A DNA stretch of 64,000 bases from Ditylenchus dipsaci (lineage: Eukaryota; Nematoda; Chromadorea; Rhabditida; Anguinidae). Location of the stretch: NCBI GenBank assembly GCA_004194705.1, contig SADC01000861.1, forward strand, positions 124,001 through 188,000. The letters are read 5' to 3'. The position numbers and the translations under genes were made by a program. This document shows, piece after piece, positions 24,530 through 35,700 of this stretch. The notes beneath the pieces were generated by a model. It was not told where the DNA came from, did no database searches, and saw nothing but the letters and a program-made list of their open reading frames with translations. How positions within the stretch are numbered: the stretch's first letter is position 1; every line of letters begins with the position of its first letter.

Positions 24530-25365
24530 AAATGAAAAATATATCATAGCACCGATTGATATTTTTATCGGCGGCGAGTCAGCGGCTAGCCGGCACGACA
24601 GTGGCAGCATGGCCGTTGCCGGCGATGGCAATAAAAGCCGGCATTAATCTCGAGATTAACCTAGAAAAGAAAGAGCCGGGTTTCTTAGCAACCCTAGTTT
24701 CAAATATATATGTCTAGTGTAGATACCAACAGCCAATTTTTATTGAACATTAATGACACATTTAAAAACATTTTCGTCTCATGATGAAAACATAGCTTTT
24801 CCAAACGCAAATTCCCTCAATTTGTCATCTTTTCAGAAACTCATTTAAACTAGTTCGCTTCAAGCAGTAGCGCCAAATTTTATCACCATCTTCTTTTGCA
24901 AATGTCAGCCGTTCTCCAAGACAATTTTTAATGCAGAATGGATTTAATAATTCTTTCACTCTCAAGGAATAGTATATACTAAAATACATTCTTGAAGAAG
25001 ATTCCAAGAAGCGCTAAATTTAAAAATTATAACTTTGCGCATCCACACGAAGGATCAATTTTGCAGATACCACTTTCAAAAAAAAATTCACCATTGTCTT
25101 CAGTGAGAAATTCTGGGTCGATTCGAGCACTCACTACGCTCGGTGACTTGACTATGAGGTGGTTGAAAATGTGTTGTAATGTTCTACTTTATTTTTGAGT
25201 GGCTGTCCAGATTTTCTTTCACTGTTAGTTCCAAAAAATTACGCAGTCCTAATTTTACGTGAAAATTTTTAAAAAAACCAGAGAAATTAAGACCGTCACT
25301 AAAAGTGAAAGAAAACCTAGACGGTCACCCAAAATAAAGCAGAAAAATAAAAAAACAGAGGCACA
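24530..25365. other. spacer with GC-rich dyad
   Basis: A GC-rich imperfect dyad (GCCGGC words) lies at 24560-24660. The minus-strand frame 25007-24825 (containing KNCLGERLTFAKEDGDKIW) has coding-like composition, but I cannot assign it. Confidence 0.35.
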
Positions 25366-25369
25366 CTTG

Positions 25370-25612
25370 CACTATACCCCAGCACTCGATTGCACTTTAC
25401 CCCCAGCACTCGATTGCACTTTACCCCCAGCACTTGATTGCACTTCACCCCCAGCACTCGATTACATTATACCCCAGCAGTCTATTTTTCCATTCTTGTG
25501 AATTCGGTATCGCCTATTGCTATAAATTATAAATAAAGAGTAGAGTATAGGTAGTTTGTTTGAGTGCTGGGGTAAAGTGCAATCGAGTGCTGGGGGTGAA
25601 GTGCAATTTAGC
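25370..25612. repeat. GCACTCGATTGCACTT array with inverted partner
   Basis: Four to five 24-25-bp units (CCCCAGCACTCGATTGCACT) at 25375-25480 face an inverted copy with two units at 25563-25605, making a foldback of a minisatellite. Confidence 0.8.
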
Positions 25613-25614
25613 CA

Positions 25615-26330
25615 AAACAGACTATATGGTGTAAAATAAAGAAAGCGTTCCGTTATAGAAAATTTGTAATTTTTTAAAGCTTAGGCTCAGGCAAAAATAG
25701 GCCAGCCAGGCCAATATGCGATTAATTATTCAATATGATTAAGTCCATCCTTAAATTTGCTAACCTACCCTTGCCTAAGCCTAAAGCCACAAAAAAAACA
25801 AGGATACTAAGCCTGAATCCCTTTTTGTTGGATGGAGGACCACAAGTTGCCCACTCCCTTTAAGTGATACTATGATTTTAAAATCCTGATTTTTTGTAGA
25901 ACTCTTGCTAAGCCTGCTCAATAAGAACAGAAATCTATCCGCTTCTTACATCGCCTTCATAGCTCGATTTTTGAATTATAGAAGCCATAGAAACCAAGAT
26001 TTTAAATCCTCTCTTCAACCCTAAGACGGTCATGTCGGGATGATTCTTTTTGAGAGTGCTTTTTTCAAATGGACTTTTTTTAACCTTTAAAAAATGTCAA
26101 TATAGGTAACCAAAGGCAGCAAAATGACCGCCACAGTCTCCTTTTTTGGTTAACATGTAACATGGGTAGTAAATGCGATAAAACTTTACTTTAGAGCCAT
26201 TTATCTTAATGGGATGATTCGCTCCAAAATGCCCGGAAATGACATTTTTAAATGACCATTGTGAGGTTAATTTATGTGGGAGTAGGGGTTCACAAAATCA
26301 GTGGGTTAAAATGGATCACTAGGTGGATCT
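25615..26330. other. intergenic, no gene seen
   Basis: AT-rich spacer with a TTAGGCTCAGGC fragment near 25682. No exon signals. Confidence 0.45.
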
Positions 26331-26334
26331 ATCT

Positions 26335-26530
26335 AAACCAGAGCTGCCATCTCAAAATTAAAAAAGGACATTTGGTCAAAAAACAGGAATTTGAAGGAAA
26401 AAGTCTATTTTATCCAGTGCTTATTGCTATTTTGATGCAAAAAAAAATTTCACTAAAACTTCGAAAATAAAAAGAGATTAGGGTCCCAAAAAAACAAATC
26501 TTTTTAAAAAGGACATATGGAAGCCCTGAT
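26335..26530. repeat. interspersed repeat (ATCCAGTGCTTATTG family)
   Basis: Shares TTTTATCCAGTGCTTATTGC and ACAAATCTTTTTAAAAAGGA in order with 39450-39680 and, more diverged, 35620-35875. Confidence 0.75.
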
Positions 26531-28042
26531 CTAAACCATAAGGCATTTTAGATTGTATAAAAGGAAGTATGAGCTCATTACAATGTTCACCTTTTTAATC
26601 TCTTCCATTAAAGCCGTAGAGTAGCATTTAGAAGTGAATTCTATTTTTAACTTCTTCTGACGAGCCTCAGGAATGGAACTTATGTAATTGATAAACACCA
26701 TTTCAGAGTAATTATCATCGATATTGAGAAATTCAATGCTTTGGCACTCATAAAGCACAGGAAAGTGGCAAATTGTCAAGGGCAGCTTGTCGACAGTAAA
26801 AAGTTTGAGTTTGCAGCACCGCAAAACAGAAGGCTCCGCGAGCAATTTAGCCAATATTTCGTTACCACTAATCAAGCTTGCTTTCTTAGAAATGTAAAAA
26901 AATAGCTCAAAAGTAGAATCCTTCCAAATATGAGCTATGTTCTGCAGTTGGGACCGAATAGCCTTTAAATTTGTATTAGGCTCCGTATGCAATTCAACAA
27001 TGACGCACTTAGCTTTAATGTATTTCGGCCTAAGCTGATAGTAAATATTTCCTAAAGTATATTTTAATGCCATAAAGTCTCTAATTATAAGGCCAATTAT
27101 AAAAGCCCAAGTGCCCACCCCTCCAAAGAGTATTTTTCTCTAACCCTTCCTTTTGGTTCCCTCGATTTTTTTCACCTCAATCCATTGCAATGTGGAGTGT
27201 GCTGGTCTTTGGCCACGAAGCGGACAGATACACTTGGTATTTTCGGTGCAAAAGGTGTGAAGTCAGTGAAAAATAAAAAAAGTTGGCTCAGATAAAAATA
27301 CTCTTTGGAGGGGGCAGCACTCGGGCTGCTGTCGGCCAGCCCATCTATTTTCTAAAAATGGTATTTTATTTTCTCCTCGTTATTACTGAAAAATGCCCCC
27401 TAATTGCTGAAAAATGCCACCTAATTACTGAAAAATGGCACCTAATTTATTTTCTTGTTGTGCGTTTTTATATATACGTTTTTATCAGTCCTAAGGGTAA
27501 TTTCGGTTACTGAATACAATTTTTGTATCAGCTTTACTGGTTTGAGAGATCCATGAGACGGCTATGACACCTTCATGAGTCGATCCTGGATGTCAACTCT
27601 GTGTACACTTATTAGTGCAGTAGATCATATATAAATTATTTAGAAACTCATAGAACTGACACTTAATTGTGTTTAGCAACCCAAATTACCCGTAGGACTG
27701 ATAAAACATTCAAGGCGGGCACTTGGGCTGCTGTCGTATTTGCTAACTAAAAAAGGTAGCACCAAAAAACGCATTAAACAGATAAGATATTTATTTTGAA
27801 TGTTAAAGAACTACTCAAAGTCGAGTGCCGCGGTAATTGTAGAAGGCCTTATGATAAGAGTACTTACGGTAGTATTTGTGGGCTAATATTTGCTGCTCCG
27901 AAATATATATTTTTATTTCATGCTTTAAGAGAATAATTGGAGTTCTTGAAAAATGTCGCTGAATAATATTGTTAAGTTTCAAAGATACTAGACTAAGCTC
28001 TATTAGTTTCTCTCGGTCAAAATAGCTGAGAACTTCGCACAT
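26531..28042 (-). CDS. F-box-like nematode protein
   Basis: Exon 1 (to 27868) ends at the strong donor C|GTAAGT; exon 2 starts at 27078 after an AG and stops at 26531, with phases 1/2 in agreement. The ATG at 28042 lies 21 nt below an acceptor-like TTTCAG (28066-28064), consistent with spliced-leader addition. Residues 1-35 read MCEVLSYFDREKLIELSLVS then LKLNNIIQRHFSRTP, the pattern of nematode F-box/F-box-like domains that bind SKP1. The remainder (KCVIVELHTEP, VLYECQSIEFLNIDDNY, EARQKKLKIEF) looks like the variable substrate-binding part of the large nematode F-box families. Such proteins usually recruit substrates to SCF ubiquitin ligases. About 240 residues. The roughly 790-nt intron contains two MITEs. 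The domain call is by pattern only. Confidence 0.55.
27104..27328. mobile_element. GAGTATTTTTCTC-family foldback in F-box intron
   Basis: Left end AGCCCAAGTGCCCACCCCTC then CAAAGAGTATTTTTCTC; the right end is its inverse, ending GGGGGCAGCACTCGGGCT. The end motif GGGCACTTGGGCTGCTGTCG recurs at 27717. Confidence 0.75.
27482..27708. mobile_element. MITE with CAGTCCTAAGGGTAATTT ends
   Basis: Left ATCAGTCCTAAGGGTAATTT and right AAATTACCCGTAGGACTGAT are inverted with one mismatch over 20 bp. 227 bp, no coding capacity. Confidence 0.75.
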
Positions 28043-28114
28043 GCTTGCGACATTTAAAACTTGCTGAAATATTAGGTTGAACTCGTTGACCCTCTTAAAC
28101 TCACTTTTTACCAA

Positions 28115-28598
28115 CTTTATTGCAAATACGATATTTATGAGTGAACATAAAAATTAGTTAGGAGTCATTTAAACATGATTTACAAATCAGTGAAAAATGC
28201 AAACATTTGCAATGTAGTTGGTAGAAAAGTGGACTTCAGAAGGCCAGAGACTTTGTGATTAAAAATTAAAAGTATAACTTGCATTTATGTCTTTAGTTCC
28301 GCCCTTCTGTTTCCGTATTAACGACATATCTGATTACTAAGACAAGCAGAGGATTCAAAACTTTCTAAAATATAAGAAATATTATTAAGCTCTACAAAAC
28401 CTGATAAACACAGCGATTTGCACAATTTGAATTTGCGCGGCACTAACACGCTTTAAAAGAGAAGTTTTGTAATTGTGTAGTTTTATTATTGTCACCTCGA
28501 CCCCTTAGAAAATTGGAAATCGAGTGTTTGGACTCAAACGAAAGCTTGTGAAGTGCTGATTGTGAAAGAACCAAATTCGAACACTTTTTGTTAGGGAC
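28115..28598. other. intergenic, no gene seen
   Basis: Upstream flank of the F-box-like gene; no further exon recognised. Confidence 0.4.
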
Positions 28599-28599
28599 G

Positions 28600-28995
28600 A
28601 GAATTAAATGTGCCTTGTTCTGGATGAAAAGTGCCTTGTTTTTTCTTTTAGTCACAGCAGCAAGTATAGTAGCAATTTTTTCAAAGTGACGTAGCCCTCC
28701 TCGTCTAGTTTCTAACGTCGTATTGTTTGTTGCAACATCTTTTTAAAATTAAGCACAAAAATATGAAAGTTTAAATCAAATTATTTTTCCGAATTGTTTC
28801 ATATTTCGAGGCGTCTCTGCTAGTTTGTGCAAAGGTGTTGCAACAAACAATACGCCGTTAGAAACCAGAAAAGCAGGGCTACTTGATGATGTCCTCACTT
28901 TAAAAAAATGGCAAGTATACTTGCTGCTGTGACTAAAATAAAACAAGGCACTTTTCAGCCAAAAACAAGGCACTTTTCATCCAGAACAAGGCGGA
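28600..28995. mobile_element. foldback with GTGCCTTGTT ends
   Basis: Left arm (TGTGCCTTGTTCTGGATGAA ... TTTCTAACGTCGTATTGTTT GTTGCAACA, 28609-28738) faces its inverse (28831-28985). Arms are about 130-155 bp with small indels. Confidence 0.75.
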
Positions 28996-29098
28996 TATAA
29001 GATTTATCCTTATTGTTAGTAATTCGTCAAGCTGTAGCCTTTAAAGTTCGGTACTTAGAAAAACCAGTACATTTCTTAAAACGACTAATACTTACAAG

Positions 29099-30282
29099 GA
29101 AAGGTCATTTAGTGGAGCGCCTATTTGAAAAATCTGGCAAAGCAGTTTTGTAGCTCTTGATTCGTAGAATCACGTGGTGTATGTCGTTTTTGCCCATGGA
29201 GTGAACTTTTTTGAGCTAGGCTGGTTTGAAGTTAGGACATAAATTAGGTACTCTTATTTCAAGTGTTTTATTTTATGTGTTTTTTCACTCGATGAAAATA
29301 TGATGATATACACTTGTTTAAACGTTAATTCGACGCAGAATGAGTTGCTCTTTCTAATGAGTACGAAAACTCCATAGTCTGTATTGAATTTTAGTGAAAA
29401 ATTGTGTTTTTTCAAAAAATCTGCATTTTTTGAACACCAATTTTCGGCGAAAAACCGCTATAAAATCGGAAATAGGCGTGCACCCTCTTAAGTTCTGATG
29501 CATTTAAGGGAAACCGAATTTTGCATTTTTCTGAGTTGAGTTAGTGAGAGTTAGTGACGACTGTCCAACTTCAAAGGCCTTTTTCATCTGACCAAAAGGC
29601 GGGACCAGCCATATTCATACGAGAATTATAACAAAATTGAAATTTTGTTATTCTGTAAAGAGCAATAAGTTATGAAAAGTACAGCGTCAGTCTAATAACA
29701 TGGGTAGCTCAGTGGTTATGTGCTGATGTAGTCCGAAAGTGGTCGAGTTCGATTCCAACACGGTGTATGTTTTTTTGTATGAAATGAAAAATTTGTATCT
29801 ACAAATAATTCTCGTTTGAATATACCTGGTCCCGCCTTTTGCAAATTTGAAATTGCCCGTGTAACGCGCTGGTATGCTCCTTTAAGAGGGTGCACGCCTA
29901 TTTCCGATTTTTATAGCGGTTTTTTTCGCCGAAAATTGGTGTTCAAAAAATGCAGATTTTTTGAAAAAACACAATTTTTCACTAAAATTCAATACAGACT
30001 ATGGAGTTTTCGTACTCATTAGAAAGAGCAACTCATTCTGCGTCGAATTAACGTTTAAACAAGTGTATATCATCATATTTTCATCGAGTGAAAAAACACA
30101 TAAAATAAAACACTTGAAATAAGAGTACCTAATTTATGTCCTAACTTCAAACCAGCCTAGCTCAAAAAAGTTCACTCCATGGGCAAAAACGACATACACC
30201 ACGTGATTCTACGCATCAAGAGCTACAAAACTGCTCTGCCAGATTTTTCAAATATGCGCTCTACTAAATGACCTTTCCCTGT
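29099..30282. mobile_element. 1.18-kb foldback with central tRNA-like module
   Basis: Arms of about 390 bp (29099-29490 and 29885-30282) are almost exact reverse complements, outer end GGAAAGGTCATTTAGT. Inner parts also pair (AAAAGGCGGGACCAG at 29593 and its inverse at 29826). The unpaired centre holds a tRNA-like segment (29700-29766). No transposase. Confidence 0.9.
29700..29766 (+). other. tRNA-like module at palindrome centre
   Basis: ATGGGTAGCTCAGTGGTTATG matches a tRNA A-box/D-arm and GTCGAGTTCGATTCCAAC a B-box/T-arm, spaced as in a tRNA. The acceptor stem does not pair, so it is probably a Pol III promoter module and not a tRNA gene. Confidence 0.65.
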
Positions 30283-30289
30283 TAGTGAA

Positions 30290-31345
30290 AATCTTGGAAA
30301 AGCTGACGATAGGCTTCTTTGATATGCTTTACTAGACTTCGATACTTCCTTTCAGGTAGTTTGCCAGCGACTACTTGAAGGCCTGCTGGAAATCACAGGT
30401 GTCAAGAAATTTATATTCAAATTGTTCTTTACCACACGGGATCTAGCTTCTTTTTCAACTTTTCGATGATCACCGGTAACACATGTTAACGAACAAAACA
30501 CACAGAAGCTTTCTTATGAGTATAAAACCAAATGCTGAGCTTTATTAATTCACTGATCACCAGCCTGAAGAAAAAAGCATCCATTTTTCAAAAAAGCCGA
30601 TGTGAAAATTGGGCTAATTAAAGGTATTGCACTCATGTTTGGAGGTCCGATTTTGAGATAACCGTGCTCAGCAGCATAGTTGGACCGCCGCCGGCTGCAC
30701 CCCTTCAGCTACCTTCGGCGGCCACCCGGCGGTGCCCGGCGGTCATAGTTTTTTTGAGATGATTGTGTCGCTCTCATCTCAAAAAAGTGTGACCGCCGGG
30801 CGCCGCCGGGGCGGGGGAGGCGAAGCTAATCCAAGGGTGCCGCCTGTGGCGGTCCAACTATGCTCAGCAGGTTCTAAAATCCGTTATGTTACAGTCGGGA
30901 ATCCTCGTGTTTTAGCAGCCTGTAGAAGCTAATTTTCCATTATAATATTTTACATATTTTTAAAACATAAACTGCCTGAATAATTATTAGTATTTGATTA
31001 TTTGTCATCGACATTTTAAAATGGTTTGTAGTCTGCAATTTCTGATGACGTAATTTTGGTTGTAACAATTTCTTTGTCTTTTTAAAAAGGAAAAGGCTTT
31101 TTGCAGTCAAGAATAACGGCAAAAGGAAGTCAACAAAAAAGTCTTTTTTAGCGAACTTGTACAGTCGAGTCTTTGTTTTTACTTATAACTTTCATATAAA
31201 AAGAAAGTGAACCTGTCTTCTAGAAGGTCATTTACCACAAACCAGGATTGATTATTTCCATTGACATTATATGGTTGTCAAAGTGTTTGACAAAAGTTTA
31301 TTCTAAAAATTTGCTTCTTCAACTTTTTGTTATAAAATTTTATAT
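30290..31345. other. intergenic with a GC-rich hairpin element
   Basis: No gene. Contains the GC-rich palindrome at 30672-30868; the rest is AT-rich. Confidence 0.45.
30672..30868. mobile_element. GC-rich hairpin MITE
   Basis: AGCATAGTTGGACCGCC at the left and GGCGGTCCAACTATGCT at the right are perfect inverses. Inner inverted GGCGGTCA...TGACCGCC and AAAAAAACT/ATCTCAAAAAAGT parts extend the fold. Strikingly GC-rich against its surroundings. Confidence 0.8.
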
Positions 31346-31352
31346 TAGCTAA

Positions 31353-32515
31353 ATGAAGTTATTATTTTCTGCAATCCTTGTTTTTATTTGCGTCTCTGGA
31401 GTTCTCTCCGAAGTCAGGTAAAAGGTTTTTCTATGAGACCAATTACCTAAAAACTTTATTAAAGGGGCATACAGGGCTCATCCCTCAATGGGTACCGACT
31501 TTTAACATGGTCAATCTTTTGCTTTTTTGTAATTCATTAGACTCAGGTGAGGTTGTGCAGCTTACGTGAGTCTAAAATATGTTGGAGTCTGTCCCAACAT
31601 ACGTTGACCAACCCTTGCCTAATCCGAAAACCGGCCCCTGCTTCCGAAAGAGATTCAAGGCTTTATTGAAGACAACCGTTGTTCTAGGCCAATTTCATTG
31701 CAATAACACGGAAATCATATTATTCTTGCCTCAGAAAAACTCATTTACTTCTTTTGCCGAAAGCATTTGTTTTGACAATAAATATTTAAATTGTCGCCTA
31801 CTTGTGAAATCAAGAGAATCCTAAAACTATCTTAAAAATAATGTTAAGTGGGTCCTTACGCAAAAATAACACCATTTTCGTGTCTTTGCAGTGAAATTGG
31901 CCTAGATCTTTGTTTGTCTTAGAGTCTTAGCAGGAAAAAAACTTAACATATGGTCGATAGGGGTATCATCGAAAAACCATGCCCCCCTCAAGGCAAAAAT
32001 GGTCATGATAATTTATTCAAGACCTCATTAATTGCCATCGTTTGAGCCAACACTGGGGTCATGCAATCCACAAAAAACCCGACGGAGAAGTACCTAAAAT
32101 TCTGGAAATATTGGGATACCTCGAAAATCAGCCGCCTTTAGAGTGTCAAATTGTCATTTTCTAAAAATCCACGCTTTATGTGGAAACCATGAAACCCCAA
32201 ATATTAAAAGTGAAGAACTGGTTCATAAACTAAAAAATTTGAACCAAAGTAAACAGTTTTTGGTATACCCTTCCTAAGATATATTTTGTAACCATGAACT
32301 ACACTATGTAGTTTTATAATTTCAGTGGTCTTCGTTTTAAACGTCAGTACTACGGCAATTGCTGCAATAATGGTCCACCCGGTCAGCAAGTCACAATTGT
32401 TGAGTACGGCCGACCAGGAATGACTTCTGTATCAACGACACAACAACAAGGCGGTCTATTAGGTGCAATTCTAGGAGCTCCAGTAACTACTATCACTCAA
32501 AGTGGTTTTAGATAG
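31353..32515 (+). CDS. small secreted peptide precursor, two exons
   Basis: Exon 1 (31353-31417) gives MKLLFSAILVFICVSGVLSE, a clear signal peptide, and ends at AG|GTAAAA. Exon 2 (32326-32515) follows TTTCAG in matching phase. The 84-residue product has a dibasic Lys-Arg at 27-28, then QYYGNCCNNGPPGQQVTIVE, a Thr/Gln-rich middle, and GGLLGAILGAP before the C-terminus. A poly(A) signal AATAAA lies at 32554-32559 and an acceptor-like TATATTAG sits just upstream of the ATG. Processing at Lys-Arg would release a 56-residue peptide with an adjacent cysteine pair. It resembles nematode secreted or neuropeptide-like precursors in layout, but I cannot name a family. Each exon is short and the 908-nt intron hides the gene from simple open-frame scans. 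Confidence 0.75.
31418..32325 (+). repeat. intron of peptide gene, repeat-bearing
   Basis: Contains ACCAACCCTTGCCTAATCCGA (31610), a phrase related to the one at 52290-52330, and TTAAAGGGGCATAC (31462), resembling the TTAA-element end. An open frame at 31579-31824 has no family. Confidence 0.4.
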
Positions 32516-32794
32516 ATACTTCATTATTATTACTTTTTATTATGTTTTTGATGAATAAATATGATTTTCAAAAACACCACTTTTTTCTTTGTGAATCTCA
32601 AGCCCATTTTAACAACAATTTAAAAATAATTGATGATGAACTCAAAATATGTTAATTAAATATTTTTACTTTCAGAAAAAACAAATAAAACTCTTTGTGT
32701 ACAAATAAATCAAATTCACAATAAATTCGGTTAAAGTAACATATTAATAAAACTTTTTTGTAAAAATACTTTTGACGATAAATTTATTTTTCAT

Positions 32795-35700
32795 TCACCA
32801 CTTTGAAGCTCTGCTTTGTTCACTTGCCTCTCTTTTACCTCTAGCTTCAGCATAAACATTCAAAGTGTTATCTCTGCTTTCAGGTTCTCTTTCACGGCTT
32901 GCATTAACAACCTTTTGTTGTTTCTAAAACGGGGTTTAATATTTCTCATGGAATTTTTTTAAATGTGTTATTTTTGCGGTATTCTTTTGACAAATAAAAT
33001 ACCGTATTTCCTGTAATTAACGCCCCCCCCCTAATTCAAAATAGTGTTTTTGGCGTTGTGTTTTTGACCCATTCTTGATCACTTCTCTCAGGCAAGTTAC
33101 CACCCATTTTGTAGCTCATCTCACTGGCTACAAAATTAGGGGTAATGTGCCTGGGATAAGCATTCAAAAGTAGGTCAAAAACACAATGCCAAGAATACGA
33201 TTTTGAACAGGGGGGGGGCGTTTATTACAGGAAATACGGTAGTGAAAACCGAAGTTAAAAACTTAAGGCTGTTTCAAGATCTTTGAAATTTTTTTCTAAA
33301 GAAAAAAATATAAAATATAAACTAATACCGTATTTCCTCTAATAAGCCCCCCCCCCTCAACTTTAGGGACCTATATCTTGGTTTACAGAGAATATTTTGC
33401 AAAGCGGTATATTGACTTTTTTAACTCTCGCGAGCTGTATTGATTGCTTTTTTGGATTCTGGTTAAGCACACGAAAATCTCGAGATCGGCCTTCCAATAA
33501 GGGGTTTGAAAATAAGCCGCCCAAGCGTCCTATTGGAGAAAATACGGTGAAAACATTTTTTTGGTATTACCTAGTGTCCCAAAAGTTGGTAGACAAGCTT
33601 AGAGCTCATTTTAAATATAGAATTGATCTATATACAAAAAATTCAAACATAAGGTTTTAAATTTTACGTAACGTTTTCTTCAGGACTTGACTGTAAAATT
33701 ATTAAAAATTCAGCATTTGACTCTAAGCACTCGTAAAGTCATTTTAAGGAGTTGACAAGCATTTTCATTACTTTAACTGGTCAAATGTTTGATTCAGAGT
33801 TCAGCGATATCGCTATGTTGCAGCGCGGTTCAAGAGTTACAAATTTGATTTCACAAAATATTTTTTAAAAATCGGAGTTCTGTGATATGCCCTTTTGAGA
33901 GAAAAAAAATCGAATTCTTTAAAAATGACCGAAATGCGAAAATTTAATAAAACTTGGATTTTGGTTGCTTTAAAAGAAAATTATTTTCTTGAAAAAGTCA
34001 TGCCTCAACAGTTTAATTTCATATAAAATAAATTTTGTTATTAAAAATGAGCTAAAGTTTGTCTGCGAACTTTTGTGACACCAGGTAAAAGATTAAAAAT
34101 AGAATGCCTTTTTCAAACAAACAACTCATATAATTTCCTTTATAATCACGTCATTGTTTTTAACCATGCGGATGATTTCGACATTTGTTAAAAACAAGTT
34201 TTGGGACAATGTCTTCTTATTTTATTTTGTTTTCCAAAAAAAACGAACGAAAAAATAAAAATTAGAAAGTCATAAATAGTTCATGCCGCGTTTCCTTTAA
34301 TCACCGGGCCGAGTCGAACACATTTTGCCGGCCCGTGCACATGCTTCAGGGGCCTATAATTAGAGAAAATACGACAACTTTAAATAGTTAAGTGAACGTA
34401 ATAAAAATATTCTCTCTGAAGCAAGATGAAGGATTTATAGGTTAGGGAAGTATGAGGGAGTAAGTTACAATTAGAAAAAATACGGTACTATTCCATTCCA
34501 TGGTACTTTTCATGGACCAAAGCGGGGATCCCGCGGGTTTACTCTTAGGCCTAGCACTTTTTGAGTGCTAGGCTAAATTTTTGGCTGCTGGGGCCCGACC
34601 CGGCTTTGTAGAACGAGGGGAAGTGCTCTTCGGCGAAAAAACAAAGATGTTGAACATAGTTTTGAATACTGGGGCCTACCGCATAAATAACTCTGGTATG
34701 CATGTTTTTTCATGCATCCAGAGTCACTTTCGAGTGATTTGTGTCTAAGGTATGTGGGTGTGCGCATCTTAACTCCAAGCCCCCAAGCCCCCTGCGCCCC
34801 CGAAGGGGCGCAGGGGTTTTTTTGGGGGGGGGGGGGGGGGGGTACAATGGAGTAGCGGCAAAAATACGGTATAGAATTCAACTTAATTACCTTCTTTTTC
34901 TTTTGTCCAGCCTCAGTCGATCTATTCGTATTTGTAGAACTGTTTTCCACAATCGGTGACCTATCCCTTCCAGCAGATTTCTGTTTGGCTGTCCCAGAAT
35001 TAACATTTGTCCCCAAATTTTTGAACAAATTCAGTCTCAAACTTAATTGATTAGCCACTGGTGGCACTTGAATATCATTCAAAGTCTTCCTAGGCATCAA
35101 TAACAGCTGGTCCCTGTAGTGTTGAGTGTGTGCTGGTCTATTAATCAGCAAGTTGCCTTCTGTGAACACAAACTCGCCCACACATTCCATGATTTGAGTC
35201 CACTTGGTGCGGGTGAAATACAACCTATAGTCCGGCAATTCACACAGGGCTTTGAGCTCATCCACACTAAGTGCATCCACTATACGAGACTGTAGTTGGG
35301 CATCTGTGCGAACAAGTTGACGCCAACGAGCTGAAAATTATTTGTGGCTGAATTTTGGTTCTGTGGATTTTTTTGTTTTGTTTTACCGATTTCTTGTTCA
35401 GTCAACTTTCTGGGTCCAAACCCTCTGATTTTGTCGGCACAATGAGCTAATTTCTCTTTGATTTCATTGTTGATGGGTAGTCTTTGAACTGTGGCTGGGA
35501 TGGAGTATTCACCTGAAACAGTAGTTTTTGAAAGTTTGCTAATTTTTTTCAGATAGCCAACTTTTTGGGGTGACTAAGAAAAAATAACTCAAAATTAACA
35601 CCAATACATATAGAGCAGGGTTGGAAGTGAACATTTAAAAAAGGTATATTTTAACGTTTTTCGAAAAAAAGTCGTTTTAACCCGAAATTGCGACTCAAAA

